Below are positions 62,521 to 64,000 of a stretch of DNA of 64,000 bases, piece by piece. The stretch is from Lysinibacillus sphaericus OT4b.31 (GTDB taxonomy: Bacteria; Bacillota; Bacilli; Bacillales_A; Planococcaceae). Under the pieces are notes generated by a model that did no database searches, was not told where the DNA came from, and saw only the letters and a list, made by a program, of their open reading frames with translations. Location of the stretch: positions 1,314,643 through 1,378,642 of the forward strand of contig NZ_KB933398.1 in the NCBI RefSeq assembly GCF_000392615.1, given 5' to 3'. Each line of letters opens with the position of its first letter. Position 1 is the stretch's first letter. The translations under genes were made by a program, and so were the position numbers.

Positions 62521-64000
62521 TACGCCATTAGCCTTATTGTTATTACTGCCATTGTTTGCGTATTTTGTATGGACATATTGGCGCGCACGTCAACGTCTGA
62601 AAAACAGCCATCTCATTGTACTTGGTATTCGTATGGTAGCAATATGTTGTTTAGTCTTTGCTCTCGCAGCACCATATATTTTATTACCAATTAAAGAAGA
62701 ACAGGTACTGTATTTAGTCGATCGCTCTGCGTCCATGAAGGGTACAGAATTAGAAATGGTTAGTTTTATAGAGGAAAGTTTACAGTCGAAGAAGGATGAA
62801 CAACTTGCAGGGATTTATTCTTATTCTTCGACATTACAAACAGAAACGATTTTATCTAATTCATTGAAGGAAGTACCTAAATTTACAGCTATGAAAGACA
62901 CGGATCAAACAAATATTGAGCAAAGTCTTCAACTAGCTACTGGTATTGTCAATCCGAAAAAAGCTACAAGGCTGGTCTTATTAACAGACGCCAATGAAAC
63001 ACAAGGTGATGCATTGGCGTTCGCTACCAAATTAAAAGGCTCCAATATTAGTGTAGATGTTGTGCCATTTAGTCAGGCTGTTGCTAATGATGTATCGCTA
63101 AAAAGCTTTGTGACACCCCAGGTTGCTTATGTAGGAGAACAACAGCAACTTGTCACTGAAGTGAATGCAACAGCAGCAGGTCAAGGCGAATTATTGCTGT
63201 ACGAAAATGATGCCCTCATTCATCGAGAGGCAGTGGCACTTGCAGAAGGATCGAATGTATTTACGTATAAGCATACGGCAACAGCAGAAGGATTAGTCAA
63301 ATACGAGGCACTTGTTCAAGTAGACCAAGATGCCATATTTGAAAATAATAAATTAACGAGTGTCACGATGGTACAAAGTGAGCCTCACTTACTGATAGTG
63401 AACGGTTATGACACAGCATCACCTATTGCTGGGGCATTGGGGACGAAGTCAATTTCCTATGATGTGGTAGATGCAAGCAGTTTGCCAAATGAGCTATCAA
63501 GTTATTTACAATATAATGCGATAATTTTTGATAATGTTCCAGGTCATTTAGTTGGTGAGGCAAAGATGGGCGTTATTGAGCAAGCAGTGAAAAATTTCGG
63601 TGTCGGCTTTACGATGGTCGGCGGTGAAAATAGCTTCGGCTTGGGTGGCTATTTTAAAACACCAATCGAAACATTGTTACCTGTGGAAATGGAGATTAAA
63701 GGCAAGGAACAATTGCCGTCTTTAGGTCTTGTTATCGTGCTCGACCGTTCGGGAAGTATGCAGGGTACAAAGTTAGAACTTGCTAAGGAAGCGGCAGCAC
63801 GTTCAGTTGAGATGCTTCGTGACGAGGATACGCTTGGCTTTATTGCCTTTGATGATCGTCCTTGGGAAATTATCGAAACCGGACCGCTTGGCAATAAAGA
63901 AGAAGCAGTCGATACGATTTTATCAGTGACTCCTGGTGGGGGTACGGAAATATATAACTCGCTTGCAAAGGCATATGAAAATTTGGCCGATCAGAAACTG
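62504..64000 (+). CDS. VWA-domain membrane protein with amidotransferase-like region, 3' end outside window
   Basis: Frame open from GTG 62504 to the last base, at least 499 residues. Two membrane segments near the start (LALLLLLPLFAYFVW, MVAICCLVFALAAPYILL), a first VWA-like domain with LVDRSASMKG (about 68-77), an amidotransferase-like segment (LLIVNGYDTAS... FTMVGGENSFGLGGY), then a second VWA domain with a full MIDAS, DRSGSMQG, and further motif TPGGGTEI. GGGAGG lies 12 bases before the start. Typical of the large VWA partner of MoxR operons; probably on the outer membrane face with cytoplasmic or surface metal-dependent binding. Confidence 0.88.
   Translation, partial: MDLRIDTPLALLLLLPLFAYFVWTYWRARQRLKNSHLIVLGIRMVAICCLVFALAAPYILLPIKEEQVLYLVDRSASMKGTELEMVSFIEESLQSKKDEQLAGIYSYSSTLQTETILSNSLKEVPKFTAMKDTDQTNIEQSLQLATGIVNPKKATRLVLLTDANETQGDALAFATKLKGSNISVDVVPFSQAVANDVSLKSFVTPQVAYVGEQQQLVTEVNATAAGQGELLLYENDALIHREAVALAEGSNVFTYKHTATAEGLVKYEALVQVDQDAIFENNKLTSVTMVQSEPHLLIVNGYDTASPIAGALGTKSISYDVVDASSLPNELSSYLQYNAIIFDNVPGHLVGEAKMGVIEQAVKNFGVGFTMVGGENSFGLGGYFKTPIETLLPVEMEIKGKEQLPSLGLVIVLDRSGSMQGTKLELAKEAAARSVEMLRDEDTLGFIAFDDRPWEIIETGPLGNKEEAVDTILSVTPGGGTEIYNSLAKAYENLADQKL

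Overview
The window is low-GC Firmicutes chromosome, most likely from Lysinibacillus (L. sphaericus/fusiformis group) or a close relative in the Bacillaceae/Planococcaceae. Pointers are strong AGGAGG-type ribosome sites with many GTG/TTG starts, a Spo0E-like phosphatase and a PAS sporulation-type kinase, the Bacillus-like fadH-darB-ccpC order, and a stand-alone MurE carrying DDPR in place of the diaminopimelate-type DNPR motif. The genus call is inference; no marker gene such as 16S rRNA lies in the window. No rRNA, tRNA or CRISPR array was seen.

Layout. 1-2.3 kb: glycerol uptake and phosphorylation (glpF, glpK). 2.6-7.7 kb: large-subunit catalase, secreted polysaccharide deacetylase, lipoamide-dehydrogenase-like flavoprotein. 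7.7-11 kb: a structured tandem repeat, then a sulfone/sulfonate-type cluster whose flavin monooxygenase is a deletion pseudogene while its ATP-grasp and FMN-reductase partners are intact, and an unrecognised 54-residue gene on the minus strand. 11-20.7 kb: aldehyde dehydrogenase, murE, prfC, a SwrC-like RND pump with a reductase. 20.7-23.6 kb: a yybP-ykoY (Mn2+) riboswitch ahead of a TerC-family gene, then a Ktr-type K+ channel subunit. 23.6-27.4 kb: an AT-rich accessory patch with a dead integrase, phage-like scraps, a secreted PI-PLC fused to a beta-gamma-crystallin domain, and a dead DNA ligase. 28-38.5 kb: B12/radical-SAM protein, sensor kinase, MarR, lipoprotein, CPBP protease, small sporulation-related genes, a divergent DoxX/HxlR pair, an MFS transporter.

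38.5-45.4 kb is a signalling and stress block: cheV, then ppx and ppk (overlapping) followed by an EAL phosphodiesterase with a degenerate GGDEF domain. 45.4-49.6 kb is a TetR-controlled acyl/semialdehyde oxidation cluster in which mmsA and an iron alcohol dehydrogenase are intact but the flanking mmsB-like and 3-hydroxybutyrate-dehydrogenase-like genes are scraps. 50.4-53.1 kb has fadH, a small membrane protein, the c-di-AMP sensor darB and ccpC. 53.2-64 kb is one tightly packed operon (overlapping or near-touching genes): secreted/membrane protein, ABC ATPase, ABC permease, a coiled-coil plus Gly/Gln-rich membrane protein, MoxR AAA+ ATPase, DUF58, and two BatA/VWA-type membrane proteins, the last running off the window.

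Recurring non-coding elements are conspicuous. One hairpin-forming family occurs at four loci (three tandem copies near 7.8-8.1 kb) with compensatory stem changes. A second element is nested between terminator-like arms at 22 kb. A third Bacillaceae-type repeat lies at 49.65 kb. At least five genes in the window (monooxygenase, integrase, ligase, mmsB-like, hydroxybutyrate dehydrogenase) are broken, several by internal deletion that left both ends in place.
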